A DNA stretch of 64,000 nucleotides from Stenogyne calaminthoides (lineage: Eukaryota > Streptophyta > Magnoliopsida > Lamiales > Lamiaceae): NCBI GenBank assembly GCA_037126765.1, contig JBBCBC010000022.1, forward strand, positions 3,782,001 to 3,846,000. The letters are read 5' to 3'. Shown in pieces: positions 46,360 to 59,300 of the stretch. The position numbers and the translations under genes are program-made. Numbering within the stretch: position 1 is the first letter of the stretch; each line of letters opens with the position of its first letter. Below the pieces are notes generated by a model. That model was not told the DNA's origin. It worked only from the letters and a program-made list of their open reading frames with translations, and searched no databases.

Positions 46360-49305
46360 TCGTTGAATTTGGAGGACGTAAACACGAATACACGCATGAA
46401 GGGAAATAAAAAACACCAACAACTAACAATTAATCGCATAATTAAATACGAGTAAACGAAAACAAAATTTACAAAGAATTCATACACGGATTCTCAACTA
46501 TGGTATCCACGCAATGTCAAGCTTACTAATTTGGCACAGATCTCCGCCAAATAATGAATCCTCGAGATGAATTTGCTAGGAAAATTCTAACTTAGAGATT
46601 TTATGAATTCACATATTACGAATTCCCAAGAGCTCATATATATAGGAGAGGATTAGCTTAAGTCTCAAGCTAACCTAAATAGGAAATAAAATTCTAATCT
46701 TTATTTAAATAAATCTCTTAGATTTATTTCCCACATATAAATCTCTACACGATTTAAATTTCATATATGTCAAATCTCTACGATTTATTTCCATATATAT
46801 TAAATCCTACAATAATATTCCAAATATTATTATTGGGAATTCTTATTTAATTAAATCCAATTTAATTGAATATTAATAATAATTAATTCCAAATTAATCT
46901 ATTATTAATTACTTCTCCATAAATTAAATATTAAATCTAATTTAACATTTAATCAACCAACTATAATTAGTAAACAACCTTTTTACTTGTTGTAGAATCC
47001 ATAAGCCCTCATATATCGAAATATTAATCAAACTAGCGGTTTAATTGAACCCTAGACAATAAATCATACATTCTCAATATATGAGGTACATTGTGAGGAA
47101 ATGTGATGGTCCCGAAAAACCCGATTTAAAACTCGTAAAATCTCAATGGGAGGTGACTTAAATTTTTTTTTCGAATGTGTTATGCAGATTTACTAAAAGT
47201 ATGTATGACGCTTAATATGAAAGCAAATAAGAACACACGATTTTTTATAGTGGTTTCGACAACTCGCCCCACATCCACTCTTCCCTTCATGGGCACCAAC
47301 TTAACCAACAAATGTTTACCGAAGTTCTCACTCAAACAGACTTATCACCCCTCTAAGGGATCGCTTACCCTCCTTTCGGATTGCTTAGATGTTTACCGAA
47401 GTTCTCACCAAATGGGACTTATCACCCTCACGGATCGCCTTACCCTCCCTTTCGATTGCTAGATGTTTACATCGAAGTTCACACTCACCTACAAACTTAA
47501 CCGATCGATTTGGGTAAGGTTTGTTTGGTTTCCAACTAGGTTGAGATTTTTCCTTACATTTGTTTTTAGCCTCAATGCTAAGGATGGGAAAATCTCTCTC
47601 TAGCTTAGGATATAGCATTTGTGCTTAGATCTAGGTAGAACACTTTTGAATATATGTGTGTAATTCTTGTTCTGTTCTATGAATGGAGTTGCTTGAATAT
47701 TTGGCTTTAATTTCACTTTGCAGATCCTCCATTTTCTTTTTTTGAAGATAGTGCAATGTATTTATAAAGTGTGGATTTAAATATTACCGCTGGAAATTAA
47801 TATTCAAATCCATACTAATAACTTCCATTTTTTTTGACCTTTTGCACTTTTCCTCGCAATACGTAGTGTCACATCAATATGTGTGTTGTCTTCTTATTGG
47901 CCACCGCTTTTGTGTGTCTAAACGATATGATCTAATCAAAATAAATCATCGACATCGCTTTCATCTCTTCCGATTTCTCACTTCATCGATCCGTCCGGGC
48001 ACAATTCGATCCAGAGAAATCGTCCGCAGATTGCAAAAAAAATCATCGTTTCATCGCTTGTCAAATCACTGCTCATCCGAACCGATTTCACTGCTTCATC
48101 CTAATCGATTTCACTGCTCATCCAAATCGATTTCACCGCTCATCCGAATCGATTTCAGATTTTTCTACCGATTTTGATTTCTTTCACAAAGATTTTATCG
48201 CCTTTTCTTCATCACAAATCAAGATGCTTCTTCTTGTTCAAATTTCATCGCTTAACTCCTGAACTCATCCTACTCATCCGATCTCGATCGGCCTCATCTC
48301 GCAAATTTCGCCTAATCTCGATCATCTTCGCTCGATTTTATGAGTTCCCCCCTTAACTTGTTCTCTCGTTCCCCAACTTGTTATCCTCAGATTATCTTAA
48401 ATAACACAAGTTGATAATGTTTTGGCATAATTCATCAAAACTAAAATATCCCAACAAAATGTGCAACTACCAGAATCAAAACACGGGCTATTAAGATTTC
48501 CTCCTTTCATTCATGAATACTGATTAAGTCTTGAATATGATGAAGTGTCTATTCAAACAACTTAATCAATTTATCTCTAATCACTAATTGATCACTTATG
48601 TCACACTTAGCCACAAATTTAAGTCATGCATCTGGTGATGACTTTGATCCAATTATGATGAGAAGATGAGTATTCTCTAAATCCACATTGAGGAATGAAT
48701 CCTATTATCGCTCAACTACCACGCACATGCACTTCTGGATGAACCCAATTTAGTTTTATATCTACCCAAGGAAGCGGTGCAAGTGTTTGCCATGGTCAAA
48801 GTTCAACATCCCACACATGTCGTATGATTGACCTCAAGTCAGAAGAAGTATCGATCGCTCCCACTAACCGAGACACCCATAGATACATATAGTGAAAATA
48901 CATCAAAACGGTTTTCTGATGGGTATACCAATACCCTCTAAGGTATTTGTGCATCCATCATGAGATACATAATATGTCGAGTAGTAAGTGAGATCTTACT
49001 AAACCCTCTAAGAGTATGATGCAGATCGCACACCAATCTCCATTGCATCATCAATATTCAATTCTTGATGATCCTTGATCGGGCTATTTGAGAATCATGC
49101 TTAAGTCATCCGAAGTTCTCACAACCTCAATGACAACAATGACTCATGGAACACTTGTATGAATAAATGCAAACAATCAAACATAATATTCAAACAAGTC
49201 ATTGCCATACATTAATATTAAGTTAACTATAACATTAATTCAAACTAAATATCATCAATTATTATATCCTTACAACGGATTGTCTCTAGGACACTAACAC
49301 TAACA
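46360..49305 (-). repeat. Shared middle LTR of family B (5' LTR of copy 1, 3' LTR of copy 2)
   Basis: On its left is a primer site (46350-46359) and on its right a polypurine tract (49306-49317), so it borders two internal regions. Without the nested SIRE-like LTR (1353 bp plus duplication) it is about 1.6 kb, running from TCGTTGAATTTGGAGG to ACACTAACACTAACA. Confidence 0.85.
47104..48456 (-). mobile_element. SIRE-like solo LTR nested in the family-B LTR
   Basis: It runs from TGATGGTCCCG to ATATCCCAACA with AAATG at 47099-47103 and 48457-48461, a perfect 5-bp duplication. It shares words and order with the LTR at 14839-16543 (TTTTTTATAGTGGTT, CATCCACTCTTCCCTT, GATGTTTA-GAAGTTC, ATCAAAACTAAAATA), so it belongs to a related family, but it is shorter (1353 bp). 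No internal sequence. Confidence 0.9.
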
Positions 49306-50059
49306 ATCTCCCACTTGACTAGAGTCAATCACCTACATGTCTAACCCATAGACTATCAAATGTCTAAGTGTGTACATGACACTCGGTTTTTTGGTGAAAT
49401 GATCTTCCAAATTAAATTTGTGGGAATACATTTTAATTCTATTTCTCCTATCGTTATGATCTCCTGATCAAATGATAAGTCTAGGTACATGCTCGCTTAT
49501 GCTTGTTGATCTCGGTTCCTTTGTTTCACAAGAATCGCACCAACGCTGTCTCAATACAACTTTATTAGACAACCGCACTTGAACTACCCCTTGTTCTCTT
49601 GAGAACTATAAAATCCGCATGTACCGCTTGAGGCTTCGATACAACAATGTACTCAACTTCGTTGTTGAATCATGGGTCCTTTTGCTTGAACTATTCTAAC
49701 CGATGTTTCATTATTGAGAGTGAAACTTAACTCGATCGTGATTTGTAATCATCACACGGATTGAAACTTGCGGTCAAGATAACCAAAGGACTACTAGTTC
49801 CGATCGGCCCACTATAGAAAAGGAAACATTCTTTAGTTCGCCTAAGATACTTCATAATGGTCTTGACAAAGAATCCAAATGAGACTCACCCCGATTCTCA
49901 TTGGTATCTATCGCTGATGTTGATAACAGACGCCACGCGCTTAGCCTAGTGCAAGTCATGGCGCATATGATTTACCCAATCATATGCATATGAGACATCT
50001 TTCATGTGCTTGATATCGCCTTCAAATGTATGACAATCTTTCTTTTATAACTTTATCTC
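49306..50059 (-). pseudogene. Polypurine tract and RNase H of family-B copy 2
   Basis: The tract ATCTCCCACTTG (49306-49317, plus strand) is followed by sequence aligned closely to 40613-41365 of copy 1 (GAAATGATCTTCCAAATTAAA, CATGTGCTTGATATCGCC). It stops at the family-A LTR within what was the RT end. Confidence 0.8.
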
Positions 50060-50965
50060 AGTTGGGGTTATACTAGAAAGTATGCTTTTTACTTTGTATA
50101 ACCAAACCTAATTTCGCCTTTATTTATCAAATAAATTATTTATCAATCGATGCTTTTAAATATCATTAAATGTTATATATATTTATCGATAACTGCTCAA
50201 TAAATAAGACGTGTTACATTCTATTTAATTTAGTGATACCGCATCACGTAAGATTAAATTAATGTCCATTGTAACTAAAAGTACTGTTTGCTCACGACCT
50301 AGATGGAAATGAACAATCCATCGTGAAAGGTTGAAGTGTAAGGCCTCAGATTAGCCTGCCTTGACCAAGAGATTACACTAAAGCATGACCGATGCAATCG
50401 AATAGACCTACAGGAGGATAAATTCTTCAAAGACCAATTAGGGAAGAATTAGACCTCAAAGGGTTCATTATTTTTAATCTTCGCCCCTTAAATAGATCGT
50501 GTGTGGTTAGTAATTATCGCTTTTAACTTATGAGGGCAGAGAAATCAATGAGATTCAATACTTTATATCTTAAGCAATATTATTGGTCACACGCGATTAC
50601 TAAGATTTAATACGGAAGAATCGTGTGCAAGCACGCTTTTGTTCGATTTGCCCCTCTCGAGGTTCATAAGATTTATCATACCAAATCTTGTAAGTGAAAT
50701 TAGTTTCCTGATGGATAATAATGTTGAACTATTCCTCGACCAAAAGACAAAAGATATTAATTAATGGAAAGCTATTTCAAAGGGCTTGAATTAATTAATG
50801 GACTAGATAATCTTAAACACAGAAATAATAATCGGGAGCCATATTAACAAAGAATATGGGTTTAGATGGATAGTGCAATATTAATTATGTAAATGGATTA
50901 ATTAATATTTATGGGCTTGAATAATTATGTTGTGGGATTAATTAATATTTATGGGTTTAGATGGA
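50060..50965 (+). repeat. Truncated 5' LTR of family-A element
   Basis: It begins GTTGGGGTTATACTAGAAAG and aligns with 56314-56673 and 58371-58870 until about 50930-50970. There a short local duplication (GGATTAATTAATATTTATGG twice) precedes a jump to leader sequence. The end of the LTR and primer site are missing. Confidence 0.8.
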
Positions 50966-52272
50966 TAATGCATATAAATTGTGGTTTTAATTCGATTCGC
51001 TCAAATTGGCCTCGTCGAGAAATCCACGAGTAGATTAGATTTGTTTGATTCGCTCAATGTAATAGATTAGTTCAGATCTAGGTTTATTTATTTTTCAGAA
51101 ATAAATTGTAAACCTAATCGCGAAACTAAGATGGAGATGGAGAGTTAAAGACGGACGTCCGAGTGCTCCTGACATAATGTATGAGCCACGAGCACGCAGC
51201 GGTTTAACGTTTAGCGCATCTACACCAACCCAAGCGATCGCGACGGTACGGCGAAATACAGCGATCTGAAATAAGGGTTAGCCACGATGGCGAATACAAT
51301 AGGCGCATACCGGCGCGTCGAGGTTGAAGACGGGCGGGACTTCAGTAATCAGACGATCCGTGATGCTTTCATACAAGCGCAAGAGTAATCGGGCGAGATG
51401 GTCGAAAGCCGAATCGGTACAGATAGCCAAGACAAGAATTTCGCTGCTCCGTCATGCTTTTTTTTTTTCTGATGTCGCCCCAACCCAAGACTCCGAGAGG
51501 ACGCTTTTTAAAGAACATGTTGGCGACGAAAGGGGAGCTTTTCGAGATGAACGATGAAGACTATGAAGACGATTAAGATCAAGAAACGACAAAAATTAAC
51601 CGCGGATAATTGATATATATGCCCAATGTGTATAATTTTTTGTTTTGATATTTTTGCATTATTTTATGCTTATTTAAATTGTGTTTAAATATGCGATGCA
51701 TGAGAAAATGTTTTGAAAAATCCCACCTTCGAAAATTACTAAGTATGTTTAAATAATTAATTGACAATTTTAATCTGGATAATAAAATTGAATTAATTTT
51801 GACATCCATGATTTATTTATTTGTGAATTCTTTTTTGAGAAATTCCTCTACGACTGGTCCAAAAGATAGATTTCACATGAATAAATTCTGAAAGGATGAT
51901 TGTGGGTTATTATTAGTGGCGACGATGACCCTCCACAAGAGGCTCATTCAAAACAACATAATAATTCTATATTTAATCATGGTTATTACTTAGGTATAAA
52001 ATTGATATGCATATATTTCCCCAAGTCCCCTCCAATTTTATATTGGTCAAGTTTTAGCCAACTATTAACTGATATTAAAGGTTTGTAACCTTTTCTTGTT
52101 TGTAATCATTTGAATGTGTTTAAATAATGACCCACCCCACGCGGGCTTATTTAAACTGCTTTTGAGACGTCATTGACGATGTTCATATTTTTTGAGATTT
52201 TAATATGTTACATGTGATCGAACCTTGTGATATGTTTGTGCTTATAAAAATTGTTATTTATTTCAGTTCAGC
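50966..52272 (+). other. Leader of family-A element
   Basis: Corresponds to 23580-24730 in the other copy (GAGTAGATTA, AAATTACTAAGTATGTTTAAATAATTAATT, TTAATCATGGTTATTACTTAGG stretches). A GC-rich patch at 51140-51540 differs strongly between copies. No gene seen. Confidence 0.6.
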
Positions 52273-53110
52273 ATGTCCCAACCTTTTTATCCATTGCTTT
52301 ATACTCTCAAAGAGCACAAACTTTCTGGTGATAACTATGTTATTTGGAAACAAAATATGAAATTTGTCCTCATCACAAGAACTACAACATTATTGGGTTC
52401 TGATGTACCCACGCCCAGTATGCCTATCAAGGATCAATCAGATGCGGAAAGACACTTATATAATATATGGGAGCAAAGCAACTAACATATGAAGCGATAA
52501 TCTTGACTTCACCGTCTCGATGATTTGAGATACATTCATGAAGGTGTTGAGTCTGCTGCGGAAATTATACAAAGTCTTGAAGAAATATTTTTAACAAAAG
52601 ACCGCATGATCAATCAATTTAAAAACGACGACGTGGCTAGGCTAAAAATGGCTGAGGGAACATGTTCTCAGAGTAAAGCTCCATTTTAACAAACTTGCTT
52701 ATCTCGGTACTAAGTATTGTGATGAGGCTCAAATCGAATTTCTTTTCCTGACTCTTCCAAGGTGCTTCGATGAGTTTTATCAGAAGTTTTGTGATGAGTG
52801 ATCACATGTTTACTATGGATACTCGCGCAAAGAAGCCTTGGAGAAAATAGAGAAGCACTTGGGAAAGAAAGACGAAGCATTTGTGACCAAAAGTCTTTTC
52901 TCAAAATCTAGGCCAGTGGTAGGCAAGATTCAAGAAAAGGAAAGTGGTCGGTTCCAAAGCAAACTCATTACCAAGAAAAGTGAGAGAAAGACAGCTAGCT
53001 GAATGGGTGTCAAGAAGGTACCAAGAGGAAAATGTTTTAATCAAGTGTTAAAAAATGACATTGATAATCACCGTTTCTAAACTCAAAAGGAATTGAAAGA
53101 AAGGTAATTT
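52273..53110 (+). pseudogene. gag of family-A element
   Basis: The start codon at 52273 opens MSQPFYPLLYTLKEHK, then LSGDNYVIWKQNMKFVL, the usual copia gag start. The frame breaks at 52485. Later pieces cover the gag core, and near 53020 G-K-C-F-N begins a zinc knuckle that is broken after the first Cys. Gag packages the element RNA. Confidence 0.85.
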
Positions 53111-53670
53111 CACGCACTAGTTGTTGAAACTTGTTTAGCCACAAGATGCCTCCCATTTATGGGTGGTGGATACGGATCCACTGATCATGTTTGTTTCACT
53201 TTACAGGGATTCAAGCGGACCCAACAACTTAGTGGGAGTGAGATCCCCATCACACTGGGCGATGCTACGAGAGTGGCAGCTGAAGCAGTGGGAGAAGTGC
53301 ACCTGTCTTTTGAAGACAGAGTTTTAATTTTAAGAGATGTTCTTTACGTTCCTAGTTTTAGAAAGAATTTAATTTCGGTTTCTAAACTTTACCTTGATGG
53401 ATATTCTAAGCACTTTTGGACGGTTGTTCTTACCATTTCTCTTTATGATAAATTTATCTGTCATGGAACGTTGTCGAATAATCTCTATACAATTAACTGT
53501 GCACACCACTCACGAAATGCATCCTATAACACATCAACTCTTTATGATAAAAGAAAACGTTCATCAGACGTGAACGAGACACTTCTATGGCATTTCAGAT
53601 TGGGACATATTAATCCAAAAAGTATTCAAAGGTTGGTAGAAGATGGTTCATTGAGTCTCTCCTGTTGAAC
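53111..53670 (+). pseudogene. Protease and gag-pre-integrase of family-A element
   Basis: At about 53155-53185 the aspartic protease site V-V-D-T-G-S-T-D-H-V is split by one missing base (reads VVDTDP in one frame, GSTDHV in the next). The frame 53159-53668 continues with LSFEDRVLILRDVLYVP, NLISVSKL, and the gag-pre-integrase HHCC part LLWHFRLGHINPKSIQ. 170 codons are open, the longest clean stretch of any transposon frame here. Protease matures the polyprotein. Confidence 0.88.
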
Positions 53671-54420
53671 CAATCCCAACTTGCGAATCATGTTTGGAGG
53701 GTAAAATGACCAAGAGGGCATTCAGAGCCAAGGAGAATAGAGCCAAAGAAGTGTTAGAAATCGTTCACACAGACGTATGTGGTCCAATGTCAATCAAAGC
53801 AAGAAGAGGTTATGAGTATTTCGTCACCTTTATTGATGATTACTCAAGGTACAACTATATTTTCCTTATGAAGCATAAATCTGAGACCTTTGACAAATTC
53901 AAAGAATTTAAGCCTCAAGAGAAATCATAGGAAAAACGATCAAGTCTCTACGATCTGATCGTGGAGGCGAAGTACCTCAAATGATGAGTTTTGAACTACT
54001 TGTCGATGAAGGGATTGTATCCCAAATTAATCGCACCTGAACCCTCAACAAAATGGGGTTGCAGAGCGAAGAAACATAACTCTTTTAGAAATGGTTAGAT
54101 CAATGATGAGTTATGCGGATCTACCCAAGTTGTTCTGGGGTCATACCTTGAAAACATCGGCTTATATTCTGAACTTGGTGCCATCCAAATCGGTTCCCAA
54201 AACTCCCAAAGAATTGTGGACCCATGAAGCCCGCCGCTTTGAGACACATGAGAATTTGGGGTGTCCGCCTACGTGTTGGACAAGGAAGCCTAAAATTGAT
54301 CCTCGATCGAATTAAGGTCAATAGATACCATGAGGGAAAAAAAAGGGTGTATGTTCTATGGTCCCGAAGATCAAAAGGTGGTAATAAGCACCCACTTTAG
54401 ATTTTTTGGAAGAAGACTAT
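53671..54420 (+). pseudogene. Integrase of family-A element
   Basis: 53694-53930 gives the second half of the zinc site (C-L-E-G-K-M) and the core start HTDVCGPMSIKARRGYEYFV, FIDDYSR, LMKHKSE, with the first catalytic Asp (HTD) and second (DDYS) present. 53930-54090 is shifted. 54091-54315 gives MVRSMMSYADLPKLFWGHTL, KSVPKTPKELW, the end of the core. The third catalytic residue (Glu) lies in the broken stretch. Confidence 0.88.
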
Positions 54421-55400
54421 ATGAACGAAAGAAAGCCCGTAAGAGATTACCTTGAATGAGCTAAGGGCTAACCTCAAAGGCAACTGCATAAGATGACATA
54501 CCAAACGACACACTTACACAACCGAACTCGCATAGTGGGAGGGTTGTAAGATAACCCGAGAGATTCATGGGGGTAGGAGAGTCCTCTCGACTTAGTCCCC
54601 TGGCCAAGATGAATCGCAACCCATGGACTTACGATTTATAGGCAATCCAAGACAAGGATGCGGTTTCTTGCAAACAACAATGGAAGCCTAAATGGGTTCT
54701 ATGGATCATAACATAGTGTGGGAGCTAGTCGAACCACTTAATGGGGTTAAACCCATTGGTTGCAAGTGGGTATACAAGAGGAAAAGAGGACTTGATTTTA
54801 TGTGGAAACCTTCAAGGCAAGGCTTGTGGCGAAAGGTTATACTCGTAAAGAAGGGATCGACTATAACGAAACCTTTTCCCCTCAGAGCAATGCTCAAGTC
54901 CATCTCAATCCTCTTGTCGATTGTTTACAAGATCTCGACTTTTGAAATCTAGCAAATGGATGTCAAGACGGCTTTCCTTAATTAAGTCTTGAAGAGGAAA
55001 TCTATATGCAACAACCCCAAGGCTTCATTGAAGAAGGTCAAGAACACCTAGTTTGCAAGCTCAAGAAGTCCATTTATGGACTCAAACAAGCATCCAAAGC
55101 TTGGAACCAATGTTTTGATCAAGTAATAAAGTCTTATGGGTTTGATCAAAATGAATACGAAAAGTTGTGTGTACAAGAAGTCGTGGTCGAATCGCATTGG
55201 TATTCTTAGTACTATACATAGATTTACATTTGCTCATCGGGATGATGTAAAGGTGTTGTCGACGAAGGTCATGGCTTTCAAAATAGTTTGATATGAAGGA
55301 CTTAGGGAAGCCTCGCACATCATTGGGATCAAGATCACCGAGATCGCAAAGAAAAGGATGATAGTTTATCGCAGTTTTCATATATGATTAATCGCCTTGA
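54421..55400 (+). pseudogene. Reverse transcriptase of family-A element
   Basis: Landmarks in order: VWELVEPLNGVKPIGCKWVY (about 54715-54775), a KARLVAKGY-type stretch broken near 54815, MLKSISILLSIV (54890), MQQPQGFIEEGQEHLVCKLK and SIYGLKQASKAWN (55006-55110). The catalytic box at 55215-55226 reads Y-I-D-L, so the second Asp of Y-x-D-D is not encoded as written; LLIG follows normally. Frames change at least five times. Confidence 0.87.
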
Positions 55401-56150
55401 AGCGATTCAAAGATGCAGATTCCAAGAAAGGTTTCAGACTTTTAGACATGGAATCCATCTATCCAAGGAAATGTGCCCTAAGACACAAAAAAGAGATAGA
55501 TGACATGAAAGATACCCTTATGCTTCTGTTGGTTTAAGTCTTATGTATGCAATGTCACAAGACGAGACCGATATCCGCTTGTTGCTGCATGGTAAATGGT
55601 GATATCAATGTAACTTGGGAAAAGAGCATTGATCGGCAGCTTAGAACAACATCTCAAGTATCCGAAAAGAACTCGAGATAGAATGTTAGTTTATCGCCAG
55701 ATAGTCTAATCCCTATTGGTTACACGGACTTGGATTTCCAATCGACTTAGATTCCGTAAAATCTACCTCCTGGTGAGTGTATTTTGCTTTGGGGAGGAGC
55801 CATGACATGGAGAAGCGTTAAGTAAAATGCATCGCCGATTCTACCATGGAAGCCGAATACGAGGCGATTATGAGGCGTAAAAAAAAAAGTTTCGGGTTTG
55901 ACTCAAGATCTTCCTAGTGGACTTGGATGTAGTTCTGAATTTGCCCAAAGACAATCATCAAGCATCGTGATAATGCCGAGCAGCTTGCAAATTCAAGGAA
56001 CCAAGAGCCCACAAGGCCAAAGAAACACATTGAAAGGAAATACCATCTTATACGAAAATCGCAAAGAGAGAAGATATAGAGGTGGCAAAGATCGTGTCGA
56101 AGATAACCTAGCAGATCCATTCACAAAGGGTCCGCCTTCCTCTTAACACA
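55401..56150 (+). pseudogene. RNase H of family-A element
   Basis: An RT-to-RNase H connection is visible in pieces. The end is at 55898-56143: NLADPFTKGPPSS matches the conserved A-D-P-F-T-K end of the copia polyprotein, preceded by an E-R/K-x-Y-H-x-I-like word. Stops and shifts separate it from RT. The polyprotein end is at about 56143. Confidence 0.78.
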
Positions 56151-56197
56151 TTTGAGAGACATGGGAAGGAATGGGTGTCAAGACCGCCGCTAACAAG

Positions 56198-56212
56198 TAT
56201 AAGTGGGAGATA
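56198..56212 (+). other. Upstream polypurine-like tract
   Basis: AGTATAAGTGGGAGAT occurs here and again at 56299-56313 just before the LTR. The distance is about 100 bp, both after the pol end. The first copy could be an accessory tract or a local duplication. Confidence 0.6.
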
Positions 56213-56300
56213 TTATTAGGTTCGTGTAGGTGACATTAGATGTCACGCATTAGGAACTACACGAGATATGTTGTAGTATACTTAAAAGCAGACTTTGAGT

Positions 56301-56313
56301 ATAAGTGGGAGAT
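56301..56313 (+). other. Polypurine tract of family-A element
   Basis: ATAAGTGGGAGAT ends one base before the 3' LTR start TGTTGGGG. It is the primer for plus-strand synthesis and confirms the LTR border. Confidence 0.85.
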
Positions 56314-59300
56314 TGTTGGGGTTATACTAGAAAGTATGTTTTTACTTTGTATAACCAAAATGAATTTCTGTCTTATTTACTGAAATAAATTATTTACCAC
56401 TGATGCTTTAAATATCATTGAATGTTACATATATTTACTTCATAACTGTTCAATAAATAGTACGTGTTACATTGTAGGTAATTTAGTGATACCAGATCAC
56501 AGAAGATTAAATTAACAGTCTCTTGTAACTAAAAGTACGCTGTTCACGACCTAGATGGAAATGAACAATCCATCGTGAAAGGTTGAAGTGTAAGGCTCAG
56601 ATTGACATGTCTTGACCAAAAGATTACACTAGTGCATGACTGATGCACTCAATAGGACTTATAAGAGGATAAATGTTGGGAAAATAGGGTGCCCGGATCT
56701 ATTCGAGATGATTTTTAAATACATATTTGAATTAAATAAATAATTACCAACATGAATTAATCCTAAATCAATTCAACATAATAATTAAACAACATGCGTA
56801 CACATAATTCACGTAAATCCTAAACATGCGGAACTAGGAGTTACGGAATTACTAACCTCTTGTAGAGACAAGCTTTGAGACGATGGATCAACCCAAGAGT
56901 CTTCCCAAATATATCCCCAAGTCCACGAACGTAATCCGGTGGGAGGATTTGCACGAACGATTTTAATGGGAGAGAAATAAAATATTTTGCTACCACCTTT
57001 TTGGATTTCTAATATTTCCAACACATGAAATTGCACTTGGGAATGAAGAGCTCATTCCCTATAAATAGGGAGGAGGGGGGCGAAAATTAGGGCAAAACAA
57101 ATAAGGAAGAAAATCTTTTCTTGGTCTCCAAGAAATCTTGAATATATCTTCTATATTCTTTTCTCCTTAATTAAATTTTCCATAAAAATTATTTCCCCTC
57201 TTCTACCTAATATTTTAAAAAATTACAAGCCTAAAGGAGTCAAGATTTGACTTCTTGAATTTATGGGATAATTATGTATTCCTACAATAATTATCTCTTT
57301 CCATAAAATATCATCAAGAAAATCAAGACAATATTTTCTTCCTTTTTGGCCACAAATTTTCGAAAATATCTCTTGGAAATATTGCAAGAATATTTTCTTC
57401 TCTCTCATTAATTGGACTTTATTTTGGGCTATTTGGGGGGCCTTTAGGAGAGTTAAGATTGGACCTTCAATGGACTATGAAGCTTTAATATTTTGGGCCA
57501 AATATTATTCAAGTTCATTAATATTAATTTACTCCACTATAAAATTAATATTGAACTATCCATCTTAACCCTTATTACGATTTCACATATAATATGGTTC
57601 CCAATCATTATTTCCCGCGTTTAAGATTATATTAGTCCATTAATTAATTAAGCCACCGAACAAGCTTTATAGTAATTAATACCTTTGTCCTTGGAGTAAA
57701 GATACCAACATTATTATCCATACCTAAATAAATTTCCACTTGTAAGATTTGGTATGATAAAGATATGAGCCCACCAAGGGACAAAGCAAGCAAGACGATT
57801 TGCACGATATTTCTCAATATTAAATGTCAAGAATCGTCATGTAATAAATAATATTGCCCAAGATATAAGGTATCGAATCGCCTTTGACTCTCTTCCCATC
57901 ATAAATCAAAGCAATAGTTATTAATTTCACACGATCCTATTTAAGGGATTCGGAGATTAAGAAATAACGCACCACCGAGGTCTAATTTTGTATATTCAAG
58001 ATCAAAGAATTTGTCCTCCCCAGAGGTCCTCATTCAACACACCTAAATGCTTAGTGTGATCCCTTGATCAAGACAAAGTCAATATGGGTCTCACACTTCA
58101 ACCGTCTCCATGATGGTTCGCTCATTTCATCTAGGTTGTGAATTTGTACTTAATTACGATGATCAAGAATTTGATCTTCAGTGATCGGGTATCACCAAAT
58201 TAACTACAATGTAATACGTACTGTCTTATTGAACGGGTTTGCAATAAAAATATATAACATTCATTCATATTTAATGCAACAATGATTAAATAATTTATTT
58301 CAGTAAATAAATAAGAAACTTCAGTTTGGTTATACAAAGTAAAAGCATACTTTTCAGTATAAACCCAACAATAAATTCTTCAGCACTGAATTATGAAGAA
58401 TTAGACCTCAGTGGTTCGTTATTTCTTAATCTTTGTCCCTTAATAGGATCGTGTGTGGTTAGTAATTATTGTTTTGACTTATGACGGGTAAAGAATCAAT
58501 GAGATTCAATACTTTATATCTTGGGCAATATTATTGGTCACATGCGATTGCTAAGATTTAATAAAGAGAATCGTGGTGTAAGTACGCTTTGTTTGATTTG
58601 CCCCCCTGCGAGGTTCATAAGATTTATCATACCAAATCTTGCAAGTGGAATTAGTTTCCTTGTATGGATAATAATGTTGAACCGCTCTCCTGACCAAGAC
58701 AAAAGATATTAATTAATGGAAAACTATTTCAGTGGCATGAATTAATTAATGGGCTAGATAATCTTAAATACGGGAAATAATAATCGTGAGCCATAATAAC
58801 AGTAATATGGGTTAAGATGGATAGTGCAATATTAATTATGTAGTGGGATTAATTAATATTTATGGGCTTGAATAATATTGTGGCTCAATATTAGATATTC
58901 AAAGTCCATTAGAAGGTCCAATCTTAATTCTCCTAAAGGCACCTCAAGTAGCCCAAGCATAATGTCCAATAACTGAAAAATGTGTTTAAAATAAAATAAA
59001 TTATGGTTGCTTATTTTTTTTCCAATTTTTCGAAAAATACAAACAAAAGAGGGATAAAGTTTTTCTTTGAATTTTGTTATGGAATGAGGATAAGTATTCT
59101 TGGAATACAAGATTATCTCATTAAATTCAAGAAATCCCCCACTTGGCTATTTGTTGGGAAATTTTCAAAATTATGAGAAATAAAGGAAAGAAAGATTTTC
59201 TTGATTTTCTTGAAAAGATATTATGGAATATATGTATTCTTGAATACAAGATATCTCATAAATTCAAGAAGATCCAAATCTTGGAATCTTTATCCTAAAA

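Larger units (their letters stand above)
38973..49305 (-). mobile_element. Family-B Ty1/copia element, copy 1, minus strand
   Basis: 3' LTR on the left (38973-40600), polypurine tract, RNase H, RT, integrase, protease, gag, leader, primer site and 5' LTR on the right (46360-49305) stand in full copia order on the minus strand. The right LTR is also the 3' LTR of copy 2. Frames are broken by many indels; nevertheless all domains are recognisable, so the element was complete when inserted. Both LTRs carry later insertions. Confidence 0.85.

Noticed and set aside
45954..46487. 177-codon hydrophobic minus-strand frame
   Set aside because: It crosses the primer-binding site and LTR border of family B and is not open in the homologous stretch near 62800-63350.
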